A stretch of DNA of 64,000 nt from Macrophomina tecta (GCA_024180945.1 JAKSGN010000036.1:2108001-2172000); one strand, 5' to 3'; counted from the stretch's first letter, positions 24,741 to 36,437 are shown. Translations and numbers: made by a program. Notes: a model not told the origin generated them from the letters alone.

Positions 24741-25567
24741 ATGGCGAGTCTCCCAGCACTGATAATGCTCAGAGATACCTTATTCTCCCTAAATGGAACA
24801 GCCCAAGGGGTAGTCAAAGCTCTCTGTCGTCGCATCCGCATCTCTATTCCTAGATCTCTGGTCCAGCAAACCATCGGCTGGGACGACCTTCCGGTGGAAA
24901 CAAGGAACTTGATCTACACTCATGGACTCCTGGCCAAGAAGCCAATCCACCTTCACGCTAACATGGCTGGCGGCGGAGTCTAACGCGATGGAGATGCTGA
25001 CGCCCAAGTCACACTGGCGCTGCTCCTCGTCAACGGGAAGACGTACTCCGAAGTCGCCTAGTTCCTCTTCCGCAACCACATCCGCTTCGCCGACCCTCGA
25101 GCCTTGCACCTCTTCGTGGCCCGCACGCGGACTTCGCGGACCGCATGGTGGAAGACCATCACGCTGCAGTACGACCCCCGGCTGTACCAAGAGTTCATGG
25201 ACTGGCTCCATCCCTCCGTCCCCCCCTCCCCCCTCTCCCCAACCACTCGCGTGTCGACATCGGCTATCCGTTCTTTATCGCGGCAACAGGCCTGAAGAAG
25301 GCAATTACCGAACCGACGGACTATATCTAGCTCTACGGCAACCTCGGCGCCGTCTTCTCCGCCGCGTTCGAGCGGTACCGCGGAGAACGCTGGCTGCGCG
25401 GCCAGCGAGTGGCTCAGATCGACGCGCTGTTTCGCCTCGATATAGACGTGACTTTCGTGCTGGTGCTTCGGAGTCTGCGTTGGCGCGATCCGTTCTTGAG
25501 GGAGGCGAGTGTGGACAACATCGAGAATATGTTCCGTCGGCTTCTGCGTGAGCTTGTGCGGCCGTAG
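24741..25567 (+). pseudogene. F-box-like/2EXR-type fungal gene, decayed
   Basis: The frame opens with an ATG at 24741. It contains WDDLPVETRNLIYTHGL, like the start of fungal F-box-like or 2EXR domains, and later KTYSEVA and FLFRNHIRF, common to that family. Two in-frame stops interrupt it, TAA at 24981 and TAG at 25059. Past a C-rich run at about 25213-25240 the coding-like reading continues in another frame, with PFFIAATGLKKAITEP. A further TAG follows, then AAFERYRGERWLRGQRV to a stop at 25565-25567. Three stops and a frameshift make a functional product unlikely. The stops could be RIP-type, the frameshift slippage in the C run. F-box-like genes of this type are numerous and fast-evolving in ascomycetes. 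Confidence 0.7.
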
Positions 25568-25879
25568 GATGACGACTTCGTTTACAACAGGGACCTCCGT
25601 AATTGGCTGTTGTAGAGATGTTGTCAAGGAAAGGGACCAGGGCGGATAAACCGATGCTTTTGGTCGGACGGCGTTTATGGTTGACCGAAATTTCTCGCAC
25701 TTGTACTCACAGACGCTTTTATATTAATTGGAGGAAGCGCATGCTAGGCGCCGAAGTGCCTTCAAGATCGTATAGTAGGTCCTAATGAAGTACTGATAAT
25801 CTGGGCCCATGTCTGCAAAGTGAATACATTCATGAATCCATACTCCTCTTCCAGCCCGTATTCCTCGTCTTCCAGCCTT

Positions 25880-27212
25880 TCAACCAAACCTTTCCTCGTT
25901 ATGAGCCTCTGACAATTTCCCGCTTGGTAGCCTGCGCCGCCGATCCTGCGGATTTTCCGGGTTCACATATGCCCCTTGCTCACTTGTCTGGGCGTTCGGT
26001 TCCTCTGTCGCACCAGTCCCTTCTGCTGTAGCCGCATCGCTCGGATGTTCGATAGTAACGGGTGGTGGCACTGGATCCGGGAAGGGTTCGTTTCGAAAGT
26101 CCCGGAAGTATCGAGGGTCGCGAGTTTCTAGTGGAATCGCAAGAAGCTCCTCAATGGCGTGGCCGGACTCGTCAACCACATCCGGCGGCGGGCCTGGAAG
26201 ACCCGCGTCACTGCTCGTCTTGGCACTTGAGTTCAGATGTGGCGCTATTGGAAGAGGAGAAGGACCTTGGGATGGCGGCCTCGCTTCCATAGGGCTGGAA
26301 GGACCGGTTGGACCTTGAGGAGGGCGGCGTGTACTGCCCTCATCTGGGGTCGGAGGCTGTCCTGAATTACGCCACGATGAGCTACGCCGGGATGCGGACT
26401 CTCCGTGCCGTTGGCTTGTCTCTTGCCGCACCCGCTTGTTGACAATGCCAGACACCACGCGCATGCTCTCGTTAAGCTGCTCTGACAAGTCCAAATTTTC
26501 CGGGAGGAGGTTCAGCCGGCGCACTTCCTGTGCAGCGAGCCTGCACGAGCACCGCGCCGCTTTCACTTCCTTCTTGAGCTCGCGCCTATATTGCAATTCA
26601 GAATAGCTCAATGCAGCTGGTAGCCAGTGGTTTCACTTACGCGTAATGTCTTGCACGTTCGTACTCAGCTTCCAGCCGGGCAATTTCGTCCTCGGAGCCG
26701 GGACTACACTCCTGTCGCAGCTTTTCAATCGCCTCCCATAGCCGTTCGAGCTCCAGCAGCACGGAATTTAACCCAGCAGAGCTTATAAAAGCCATGATGG
26801 ACATCTTCACCTGGTTGAATTGGACGCACAGCGCCAGCGCTTCCTTCTTGCGGCGGTACCACCGAAACTTGGCCCTCGTGCGCCGCCACCCGGACTTCAA
26901 CTCCCGATGGTTGAGGAATCCGACGTCCTCCAGCAAGCCCTTCATCTCGCGGATGAGCAGTTTTCCCTTGTTGATGACGGGGTCCCGCATGTGCGCGTGG
27001 CGGTTGAGCTGCGCTCCGTGGGATGGCTTCGACGACACCACCTGATCGAACTGCACGAGGAGGTGGCCAAAGGTGGTGAGTTCCATTTGCGTGACGTGCA
27101 CGTCGTGGTCTGCGATGCGCATCGTGCGGATGCAGTGTCCCAGCTCTTTGCCGGCAGCGCAGAAGACGCCGGCCAGACCGACAACAGCGCCGACCGTGCC
27201 GACGATTTCCAT
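25880..27212 (-). CDS. Protein with STAND/NACHT-type N-terminal domain, two exons
   Basis: Exon 1 (26641-27212) begins MEIVGTVGAVVGLAGVFCAA, a short hydrophobic helix followed by a helical region, like the N-terminal domain that precedes NACHT or other STAND modules in many fungal proteins. Exon 2 (25880-26585) joins in frame through a probable 55-nt intron (26586-26640, GTAAGT donor, ATATAG acceptor; a nearer TGAG acceptor would give only 34 nt). The product is 425 residues. Exon 2 begins with a charged helix and becomes a Pro/Ser-rich, probably disordered tail with no NTPase. In STAND receptors such N-termini act as effector or adaptor domains in non-self recognition and cell death. A role here is inference. 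An unrelated membrane-associated protein is possible. Confidence 0.6.
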
Positions 27213-28611
27213 TTGCGAGGCGAATTTTGTTCTCTTTTCCCGGCGAACGACCGACCTCGGTCCAGGCTGGACGAGGCCGGCCTTTATGCTTTGTCGCAGT
27301 CACGCAAGGCTGGGTTTCAGCCTGACGATAGAAGCTCAAGCGCAGCTGGATCCGCAGTGCGGCGCGGCGGGGAAGATGTCGGATATTCGCGGCGAACACA
27401 GACTATTGGGCGTGAAGACAGCAGGATATGTGCACGGCTGAATAGAGAATCCGCTTTGCAGACCCCATGTGCGGGCAGGGGACTGTTTGGTCACTCAAGC
27501 GAGCAGTGAGATGGATCCGACGTATGAAGTCCGAGCTATCAATGCGGCGCTAATGCATGGAGTATAATATCGCATGTGCATCTAGCGGCTGCCGTTGAGA
27601 CTGTCATATATCTTTCGATGTGGCAGCGAAGTCACCTTGCGACGAGTCAGAGAGGTCCTAAAAGCGGTTATTATTAGTCCTTCCCTCTAAAATTACTCTA
27701 CGCTTAGCCAGATAGACTGATTGGAAGGTGCTCCATGCTATCAATTTAGCCATAGTTACTAGGGAGAGTCGTCATAGAGGGAAAATGTTCTATCTTAATA
27801 CCTTCTAAACTCGGCTATCCCACTCGTTATATTTAGTCCGCTAAACTTATGGACGGATAAATGCCGGGTTCGCCGCCTGCTGTCGATTCATGCTTCATCA
27901 ACTGTGCACGCTAGAACTCCTAGATTTCAAGTAAAATTCGGCAAAGGGGGTTGATCGTCTATCAAGCACAGAGCGGTGGCAAAGTGGCGTGAAGGATAGA
28001 GGTGAGCTAGTGACCAGTCGAGGTTGTTTTGGTAATACCCGCGCGCTCGGCAAAAAAGTGCCTCTTTATGTGCAAAGAGGCAATCTTTTGCCGAGGGTGC
28101 CATCCGTACGGAACAGGCTTAGGTTATCTCAGCCGTCTTAGCGCCCGCAGTAAAACACACCTAGCCAAAATACAGTTTAGCTTCAATAGATCAGGAGTTA
28201 ATTAGCGTAAAGGATAAATGTAAAACATCAAGCTTTACAGGGCTATCCATGGGTCAAAAGCACAACACTGTGATATAAAGGGGATCCTCCCCTATTCCTG
28301 GTTATACTCTTCAGCGGCATCATTAATTTACTCTCTACTCATCAAAAGTTCAATATTACGTGCTGTCAGACAACGTCTTCTCCGATTTCTACATTACTTT
28401 CTTAACCTAATCTAACCCAACCTCTCTTTCCCCTAAAGGTGGTGATTCAATTGGCTACTAAATCCTCATCTTTCTGAGACAACCTTTACCTCAAGCAAAC
28501 GTCGGCTTTCGGCCTTGCAAGCGTATTAATGCCAGCATACTGGGCTAATTCACGAGCGATTTGGGATCTACCTTCACAGTCTTGCCCCTCTACGGCCGGG
28601 TTCAATCTGCA
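27213..28611. other. Intergenic; RIP-like patch
   Basis: About 27650-27880 is TpA-rich like the RIP-mutated repeats and may be a short transposon relic. A strong hairpin at 28046-28095 is listed separately. The rest probably holds promoters of the flanking genes; nothing else is recognised. Confidence 0.4.
28046..28095. repeat. Inverted repeat with 22-bp arms (hairpin)
   Basis: CTCGGCAAAAAAGTGCCTC and its near reverse complement GAGGCAATCTTTTGCCGAG face each other across a loop of about six bases (ATGTGC). Only about two positions of the arms fail to pair. No ORF or terminal repeats surround it. It could form a structured RNA or be the remnant of a MITE or foldback element. Confidence 0.65.
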
Positions 28612-28869
28612 ATGGAGGCTTCTACAGTCGAAACAACTTACTTCGATCCCGTTGGCGACATGCACCTCCTCATTCAGGATAATACTGTCGTTGAAAAAGT
28701 CCTTGTGGTCTCATCCAAGGCAATGATGATGGTCTGTGATGCTTGGAACAGGATGTTGGCGCCAGACAGCCTATTCAAAGAAGCTCAAATCACCGGTGGA
28801 CCAAGGACAATACCTCTTCCGGATGATGATTCCACCGCCTTATCCATACTATTGAACATCGCCTTCTAG
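28612..28869 (+). pseudogene. BTB/POZ-domain gene, truncated
   Basis: The ATG at 28612 opens a frame with FDPVGDMHLLIQDNTVVEK, VVSSKAMMMVCDAWNRML, and PLPDDDSTALSILLNIAF. This is the layout of the fungal BTB/POZ fold (FDPxGDxxL, a conserved helix, then LPDDDxxAxxxLL). A TAG at 28867 cuts it at about 85 residues, where the family normally runs on for at least another helix pair. The DNA after the stop is TpA-rich, so RIP-like decay may have made the stop. BTB proteins are dimerising adaptors. This copy is probably not functional, though a short BTB-only protein cannot be excluded. Confidence 0.6.
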
Positions 28870-30051
28870 TTATTACTATACGATTGCTTTAAGGAAATCT
28901 AGGCTAGAGTTCTCTGCGCGTCTTTATTAGCGTGTGTCACGTGTAACTAAAGGGGAAGACTAATATGCCCGTTAATCGCACTCTAGCTTACATCGATCTT
29001 GGAACACCTATTCTTGGCTCGTTACCGACCCGACTGCGAAGCTTTGGTTCCGAAAATCTTTCCCATTACCATTAGTATACACGAGCGGGCCAGTGGACGT
29101 AGGCCCTCTAGACCTACATAGTAGAGAGCACCTATCTGCTTGAAAGCTTTTGACAGTAGACTGCTCTGGTAAGCGGCTGCCTTCGAGACTGTCGTAATCT
29201 CAAGTCGCGAGGATGTGAATGGAGCGGTACGATTTTTTTATTTTTATTTTTTTTTTTTTGTTTTGGGAGAGATTTCCTTAGAAAGCTCGATGGCTTGAAT
29301 CTGGCATCAAGCATCCACGCCACGGAATTCATTGAACTGGTGCGTTCGCAGTTCGTTGTCCTATATTAAAATAAGTTTAATCGAAAAGCTTCATGATCTG
29401 TAAACCCTTCGCCTCTGGGGCAAATGTCGCGTAGTCTGTCCACGCAGCGGGGTCCTGCGAAACACTTACCTAGCGTTGCTACTTTTGGTACTTGGCGGAG
29501 TGGAAAGCCCCACATCGATGTTTTCTTTGTTTTGCTTCAGGAATAGGCATCTACATGTTAATCTCGAACTGCCTTGAAAGGCTAGGGCCCGATTCAAGCC
29601 TTTCCCAAATAGACTGATCGTTCTTGATGTGGGACGGTGGCTTCCACGCCTGGTCGGGGGACCTTGCCAACCTTTGAGGAGATGTGCAAATCCACGGTCT
29701 AGATTCTGCCATGTCTCACAAGTTTTGCTTTCATGACGAGAGACTTTTTGCGGGCCGCTTCTCTAGCACCCCTTTGGTGTAACACGATAGTGGGCGCCTG
29801 AACTGTACCATGTGGACACAGAGAGCACAATCGCCAGTCGCAGAGTAGTGCGATGAGCACTAGGTGAAGCAAAAGAATTGTAGGCGTTTGACGCTTTTGA
29901 AGACCTTCTGGGCCGTCATGGGGTGGCCTCATGGCATGGCACTGACTGTACCAGTGGCTGATAAACAGTGCGCGAACCCGCTGAGTTGAACAATCATCAA
30001 GCCAACAGCGCTTCAGCTCGATTGTCACTTCCTTCTCAGCCCTCCTCAATC
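28870..30051. other. No recognised gene
   Basis: After the broken BTB gene come TpA-rich DNA, a T-rich low-complexity run at about 29234-29262, and ordinary sequence. The minus-strand frame 29699-30049 (116 residues) has no family likeness. The last hundred bases are the probable promoter of the secreted-protein gene. Confidence 0.35.
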
Positions 30052-30500
30052 ATGCATTTCCTCACTCTTCTCACGAGTGCCGGCATTGCGGCTGGCGCAG
30101 CCGTCGCGGCCCCTCAGATCACCGATGCTCGCCACTCAGCCGTCATGCGCATTCTCGTTTGATTGAAGAGAAGACCATCCGACAGTACCTCTTCAATGAG
30201 TTTGGACAGCTGAGGGTGGAGACTTATCAGCCATGCTATATTCACGTAGGATCTCGGAATGTCAAGGACGTCCCCAGGCACAGGTTTATGACTGTCACTC
30301 TGCGTTTCAAGCCCTCTAAAGCACAGTTCCAGCTACCAGGGCTTGAAAAGCTAAACATTAAACTTAATGCGACTACTTTCTACCGTGCCAAGCCGTTGAA
30401 GCACATCCCGGCCGTGCAACCATTCCCGAACGACCTCAGCCAAAGGCGGTTTTCCAAGAGATTGTTCCTTGCAGCACATTCACTACAAAATGTTCAATGA
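30052..30500 (+). pseudogene. Small secreted protein gene with frameshift
   Basis: An ATG at 30052 begins MHFLTLLTSAGIAAGAAVAA, a clear secretion signal with an Ala-rich cleavage region, and runs to a TGA at 30160-30162. A coding-like frame one base apart starts there at once (EEKTIRQYLFNEFGQLRVET) and continues to a stop at 30498-30500. No intron of normal length joins them. The sequence CTCGTTTGATTG at the junction would read through if one T were absent, so a one-base insertion is likely. The joined product would be about 148 residues with a basic mature part. No family is recognised; small secreted proteins of unknown function are often effector candidates. Confidence 0.5.
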
Positions 30501-31196
30501 GTGGAGCACGATGGCAGAGACAGTTCTCGCAATACTGCTTCTTTAACGCAAAACAGTCTCGGGGAGTCAAAGGATTTGCGTTGTTTACCATCCACCAAAG
30601 GAGGCTCTCATTATCTTTTACATTGGCTCTTACTGTACTGCTGAAGTGCAAATACCCATTGAACTCCCTTCTGGCAATGTATTTTGTACCGACTTTCCAC
30701 CCCTGCTCAGTTTCCGAAGTTCACCGTACTGAAAAGCCTGTTCCGCTCCGACAAACCCAATTGTAGGCCAAATACGGAAAAGATGCCCGAAGATCGGACG
30801 ATATGCCACATCTCCGAAACAAATTGTACCTGGTATTCCTCCTCTCTTCTCCGGCTTTTCCTGCCGTATCTTCGCCCTCCTGCTTGTGAGATCGGCGCGC
30901 TAGCCGCCGCATTTCTCCCAGTCTCCCGAGCGTCGCCCTCTTCTTTCCGTCCACATCCGCACATGTCGCCTGGGTGCCACATTTCCATTGAGTTAAAGAA
31001 GCTTATACTTTCTGCCAAGTCGGTGTGACTTTTCGTCCGCTTAGTGGGGTAAATGGTGATTGCGACTTAAGTCCACCATCATCTACGATTAAGAGAAATC
31101 ACGAAATGGAATTGTTTTCATGCCTTCTCCATTAACAGCATCAAAATCATTCAACGCTAGTCATTCTAAAAACATCTTGGCTTCTCCGACCGTACG
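30501..31196. other. Intergenic, no recognised gene
   Basis: Short frames on both strands overlap (for example 30684-31028 + and 30707-31018 -) without motifs. The final 150 bases are the likely promoter of the reductase gene. Confidence 0.4.
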
Positions 31197-32323
31197 ATGG
31201 CTCGCGTCTTACTGACTGGCGGCAGCGGCTTTATCGCCGCGCACGTGCTTGATGTCCTCCTCCGCCGCGGGTAAGTACGCTCAGTCTCGACAAGGGAGGC
31301 CAGTCACTGAGCCCAAGCAGCCACTCGGTGGTCACCACCGTGCGAAGCGAGGAGAAGGCCGACAAGATCAGGAAGGCTCACCCTGCATACGGCAAAGACA
31401 AGCTCGACTTCGCCATAGTCAAGGACATTGCCGTGGAGGGCGCCTTCGACGACGCCGTCAGGTCGGACCGACCGTTCAACGCCGTGATCCACACCGCGAG
31501 CCCATTCCATTTCAACGTCACGGACATCCAGGCGGAACTGCTGGACCCCGCCGTCATCGGCACGACCGGCATCCTCAAGTCGATCCAGAAGGGCGCGCCC
31601 ACCGTGAAGCGGGTCGTCATCACCTCCTCCTTCGCCGCCGTCATGGACGTGACCAAGGGCGCTTGGCCGGAGCACACATACTCCGAGGCCGACTGGAATC
31701 CCATGACGCTCGAGGTGGCGCTGTCGAGCCCCCCCGCCGGCTACGCAGGTACGCTTGACACGCCCGCACCCGTCACCTGACATCGGACTAACGACGTCGT
31801 AGCCAGCAAGCTCTTCGCTGAGCGCGCGGCGTGGGAGTTTATGGAGAAGGAGAAGCCCGGCTTCACCCTCGCGACGCTGGCGCCGCCCTTCGTCTTCGGG
31901 CCCGTCATGCACGACCTGGGCTCGCTGAGCGCGCTCAACACGTCGAACCAGGTCATCAGCGCGTTCCTCGAGGGCAAGTGCAAGTCGGGCGCGCCGGACA
32001 ACATGGCCTTCATCTGGGTCGACGTGCGCGACCTGGCGCTCGGCCACGTGCTCGCCGTCGAGAAGGCAGAGGCCGGCGGGAAGAGGTTCCTCTTCACGGC
32101 CGGCCACTTCACCAACAAGGAGATAGCCGAGATCATCAGGAAGAACTTCCCCGAGTATGAGGACGTGCTTCCGCCCGCGGATGCGCCGAGTGGCGGCTTG
32201 CCGGAGGGAGGGGTGTACCAGGTTGACAACTCCCGGGCGAGAGGGCTTCTGGGTTCTGACTTCATTTCGTTCGAAAAGTGCGTTGTGGACACGGTAAACT
32301 CCCTCAAAGCCCTTGGTGCTTGA
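31197..32323 (+). CDS. NADPH-dependent reductase, extended SDR (dihydroflavonol-reductase/aldehyde-reductase type)
   Basis: This is an extended short-chain dehydrogenase of the DFR/aldehyde reductase II type, which reduces aldehydes or ketones with NADPH. Exons are 31197-31270, 31321-31748 and 31803-32323; introns of 50 and 54 nt have GTAAGT/GTACGC donors, the second with a GACTAAC branch point. The product is 340 residues, the usual length. The nucleotide-binding motif TGGSGFIAAHVLDVLLRRG is split by intron 1 at its end. The catalytic set is visible as VVITSSFAAV (Ser) and PPAGYAASKLFAE (YxxxK), with YxxxK spanning intron 2. There is no signal peptide, so it is probably cytosolic. It could serve secondary metabolism or detoxification; the substrate is not readable. 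A solo LTR follows 31 bp after the stop. Confidence 0.9.
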
Positions 32324-32353
32324 GGCTCCTTTGGTCGGGATTTCCAGCGAAGG

Positions 32354-32562
32354 TGTTGGAAAGAGTCTAATTGACGACCCAGTGTAGTTGATGAAGACAA
32401 ATTAGCATATCTTATTGAGAATGTCCGTACGGGCTCCTGTTATACCTTTCCTACCTACTAGGGTAAGACAGTAGTGTAACTTACTCGCTTTCCAAAGCGG
32501 GTGCGTAATGAACTCAAGACGCCTAGGAATCCTCAAACACTACTAAATCAGATATCCCAACA
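32354..32562. repeat. Solo LTR of a Ty1/copia-type family, copy 1
   Basis: It begins TGTTGGAAAGAG and ends GATATCCCAACA, the usual TGTTGG...CCAACA ends of copia LTRs. It is flanked on both sides by the perfect 5-bp duplication GAAGG (32349-32353 and 32563-32567). Length is 209 bp. It is TpA-rich and shares several blocks with copies 2 and 3. Confidence 0.88.
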
Positions 32563-34541
32563 GAAGGATCTGGGGCTTCTACATATTGTTCGCGGGGACC
32601 GCTGAGCTTGGTATTGAGGGGATCCCCGAATGTTTCCAGCGGTCCGACCGTCAGGAAGAGATCAAGGTTTATGTTCGCTTCCCCTTAACTTTGGTGGGAC
32701 GTAGTTGCACAGGACACTCAAGCCTCACGAGATAATTCGGCAGTCTATAGAGTCTGAGAATAGACTGATATTGGATAGGAGAATTAGGAATGAACAGGAT
32801 ACTGGATGCACGCATTTTCATCCATCGAACTGTGGACTCATCATCATTCAGTTCTCTCGATCGACTTCCTTTGCCACGACATTGAACACCGGCATATCGA
32901 AAATGATGGGGATTCTGGCAGCGGTGATGGCGGAACACCCTTGCCACATAAACAAACCTCCCTTTAGACATTTTTCACTAACTTGAGGCCAGGTGCTGTC
33001 CCTCGCATGAGTACGGGCGCCTCCGTGCTGAAGGTCTGGGGGTCCTCCTGCAGCTTTTTTCCACCCCCGGTGTCTCCCCAGCCGGCGAAGGCCTCGTCGC
33101 TGACGAACTCAATATCCCACTATAGAGCGAACGACGCGTCGTCTAGGAAGCTATACACTTTGAGGTCTAGCACGCTCTCTGGACGAAGTTCCATCGCTAT
33201 TGGCATATGCTTCTTCGCACAGCAATCGGCACCGAAGATGGAGCCCTTCGGATAGAGGACCTAAGGTTGATAAGTCTGAGATTAAGAGATGGCAACGTGA
33301 AACTTCGCTTAAAGTACCTTTAACGCCGGGCCTTCTAATTGGCTAAAACGAGTAAGGCATCTATCTCCGTTCTACACTAAGAGTAAAGAGAAAATTACCG
33401 TAGAACAGTCTCGCCATCTAACATTGGGCTTCTCTGTTTTGCTCATTGGCGTTGATCTAAGTGCTCGGCGACCTGAATGCAAAGGGCCGGTATGCCCGTT
33501 TTAGATTGTTTGCCTGGCCCAATTAGCTCTATAGTGCCCTCAGGCAACAGCGGTCACACAAAATTGGAAAGCACCGGGAAAGGTAGACGGCAGTTACAAG
33601 AAGCGGCGCAGCCCACTACGAGCTTGCTTCGGCCGCTGGATCCTCCTGGTCAACTTCAGACCTGGCCCTCCCCTACAGCGCCCCAGGCACACTCTTCGAC
33701 GTAACAGAAGGCTGCATACGAAGGCACGTAGAAGACCATGGCCGGAGCCTTGCTATCACAGCTGAAAATGCATCAAACACCAGATTTGGAAGTGGTGTCC
33801 CAGGGTGTACAGCTGCGCAGAGACGGGCATTACCGTCATGGCCCCGGAATTTCCTACTAGGTTTTGGAAGGAGGTAGAAGGAATTAAGCTAGACTCGTGG
33901 CTGACGCAGAGAATGCGTCAGCGGCGTGCATAAGCGCCATACTTCTGCAGCAGCAGTAACGGACTAAGCTATTTTAGGCGAAGAATCAACGAACTTGTTA
34001 GCATTTGGCTCCAACAACCACTGCTAGTTACACGCCACGCTCCACTCCGTCGTATTGTGACTGCATACACCCGCATCTTATAGCAGTGGGATCGCATGAT
34101 AATGCGACATTTTCCAAGCCAGTCCCGCTCTAAGCGATAGCGTAGTTGCCTTTTTTTTTTCTTTTCTTTTTTTTTCACAGCAGCGCGACCTGGGGCTGCA
34201 CTCTGATTTTCGAACGTACCAAATGCCCCAAGAGTTCCCTAGAGCATAGATGCACGGCTACGATGTAGCGAAAACATCGACTATCTTATACTCGATGGCC
34301 TTGGCACGAAACTCCGCTGCAAATCCCTAGAATGGGCGAGCAGCCCGACCGGCGGTGGCGCCAGGGGCTAGCGCCTTGTATCCTTAAAATTTGTTGCGCT
34401 CGCAGGTCGGGACAAATAAATACAAAGGCGGTGTTTAAAGCAAGACTTAAAAGCTTTTCTCGGATAGAGAGGAAGGGATAGGCCTCCGTTGGACACAGTT
34501 AATCCCCGCTAAAATCCACTTCTTTGCACATTATAAGTACC
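32563..34541. other. Intergenic, no intact gene
   Basis: From 32570 to 33250 only short frames occur. About 33260-33440 is TpA-rich, RIP-like. From 33600 to 33890 one + frame stays open (DVTEGCIRRHVEDHGRSLAI) without a known family; it may be a gene remnant. Pyrimidine runs at about 34149-34175 are low complexity. Confidence 0.35.
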
Positions 34542-34784
34542 TGTTGGAAAATGACTAATTGACAGCCTTAGTGCAACAGATGAAGATGAGTTGGCATATC
34601 TCGTAGAGGGAGGCCGTATGGGCTCTTCTTTATACCTATTTTACCCACTAGGGTAAAATTGGTGGCGTAGTTGACTAACTTGGCAGGATTACTAGGCAAT
34701 AAACTATCGATGCCCAGGAATTCTCTAATAGAACTAAAGACGCCTTAGGAATCCTCTACTATAACTTGCTTAGTTATCCCAACA
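34542..34784. repeat. Solo LTR of the same copia-type family, copy 2
   Basis: It begins TGTTGGAAAATGAC and ends TTATCCCAACA, 243 bp, flanked by the perfect 5-bp duplication GTACC (34537-34541 and 34785-34789). Blocks such as GATGAAGATGAGTTGGCAT, GAGGGAGGCC and CCCACTAGGGTAA recur in copy 1 with RIP-type differences. Confidence 0.88.
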
Positions 34785-36437
34785 GTACCCTTTATACGTT
34801 CCGGTGATGCCCATATGGTCCAAAAGCTAGTTTGAGCGCGCTTACTAGTCCGCGAACTCCTTCGGGAGCAAGTTAAAGTAGGGATTTAGGACTATAATAA
34901 CTACCAGTAGGTTAGATACACCAAAGTAGTTAAATTCGACCGGCGGGCTACCTACGCCAACCGTTGTTAGAAATGCCAAAAGTATGTGTTCCTGTAGAAG
35001 CTAAACTCCTTTCTATATAAGCACAGGTTCTGCCAGATATATAGAGGTAAGCCGATGTTAAAATAATAGAGATTAGACCCTAATATCTACAGAATAGGTA
35101 GCCTGTTCCAGTTATAGACTAAGCTTTAACTGGCTATTAGAGATTATCGCATATAGAGCCGATAAGCACGAGAACCACAGGGTGCAATAGCCGGAGGCTA
35201 TCTACTCATACTATCAAATGCCGAAAAAGGTGCCTAAGTTACCGACACGGTCGTTAAAGTATCCATTAAGGCCTTTAAGAAGATCAATCTCGAGGGAATA
35301 GTAGCATTTATACTTATGAAAGTCGTGCGGGCCTTCGAGGCCTTCATTCATCCGCACTCGTATCTAACGCAGATTGCCGCGGAACAGTCAAAAGAACCAG
35401 AAGATTGTAAGAACTTTTAGCTTTTCGTTTACGCTATAAGAACTTGATTCCTGTATAATTCTGCTACTTCACGTAGATTGCCACTATAGCCTAGAAATAA
35501 TATTACTTATAATATACACTGCTCTTCTATGCTTTGCGTGCGTTTCCTCTACCCAGTCCGAGGTTAAAGATATCTCTAGTCGTTGTGACAACGGAACTCT
35601 CGTTAGAGATCTAAGATATGCTTAGGGCTTAGTAAAGTCCCTTATAGGTGGTCCGCGCTAAAGGCTAATAACCGTAGTCCCTTAGGTTATTCTAGTAGAC
35701 GCTGGCTTTTATGCCGAAGGGCGACTTTAACGATATTACTATCGAATACCGCACTCCTCCGGACGATCACGACGGCCGCATAATATACCCAACGGATCGG
35801 ATCTATAAACATACCTAACGCACTATTAATTAAACCGAAGACTACGCCATACTGCAAGCGAAATCCGGCGGTAAGGCCCCTTTAAGGTATTAAGGGAACG
35901 GCTATGTGACGCTCCTCGAGAGCTCCAGCAGGACATTATCTACTTACTTTTTGCCAACCACCATCACAATTTGCCGTCCTTGCTTGCCGTTATAGTTTGC
36001 TTTTTATAACCACAGTTTCATATACTTGAAATCACCTCATCACTGAACCATCAGCACCTGAGCGCTCATGGTCCTCATTCGTGTATATATTTGATAGCTT
36101 TAGCATAGTTCACTGAAGCAGCAGTGAACCTTGATTTCTCACTGTTCAACATTAGGTTTGGTGTTCCGAACCTTCCATATAATTTCGTACTGAAACCACT
36201 CACCACATGTGCTGACGTGCCGCAGATAAGGATATAGTAGTTAGGTCCCTTGTGGCCCACTTGTCCGGTGAATTGAACACATATTGTTACGGAAATCCCT
36301 CCCCCGCCTACACACGTATTCCTCCTGGACGGGGGCTAGAAAGCCCGTGCAGCCGATACCAGACGATACGCCTAAACTTCCCCAGAACAAGCCCTCGGCT
36401 TATCACATTACCATCACCAGCTTGCCTAAATAATCTG
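34785..36437. other. RIP-mutated relic, then spacer
   Basis: About 34790-35930 is TpA-rich and looks like a RIP-damaged sequence. Near 35710-35815 one + frame reads coding-like (MPKGDFNDITIEYRTPPDD) before stops; another coding-like patch is near 34960-35040. I cannot assign a family. From 35930 to 36437 composition is normal and nothing is recognised. Confidence 0.4.
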
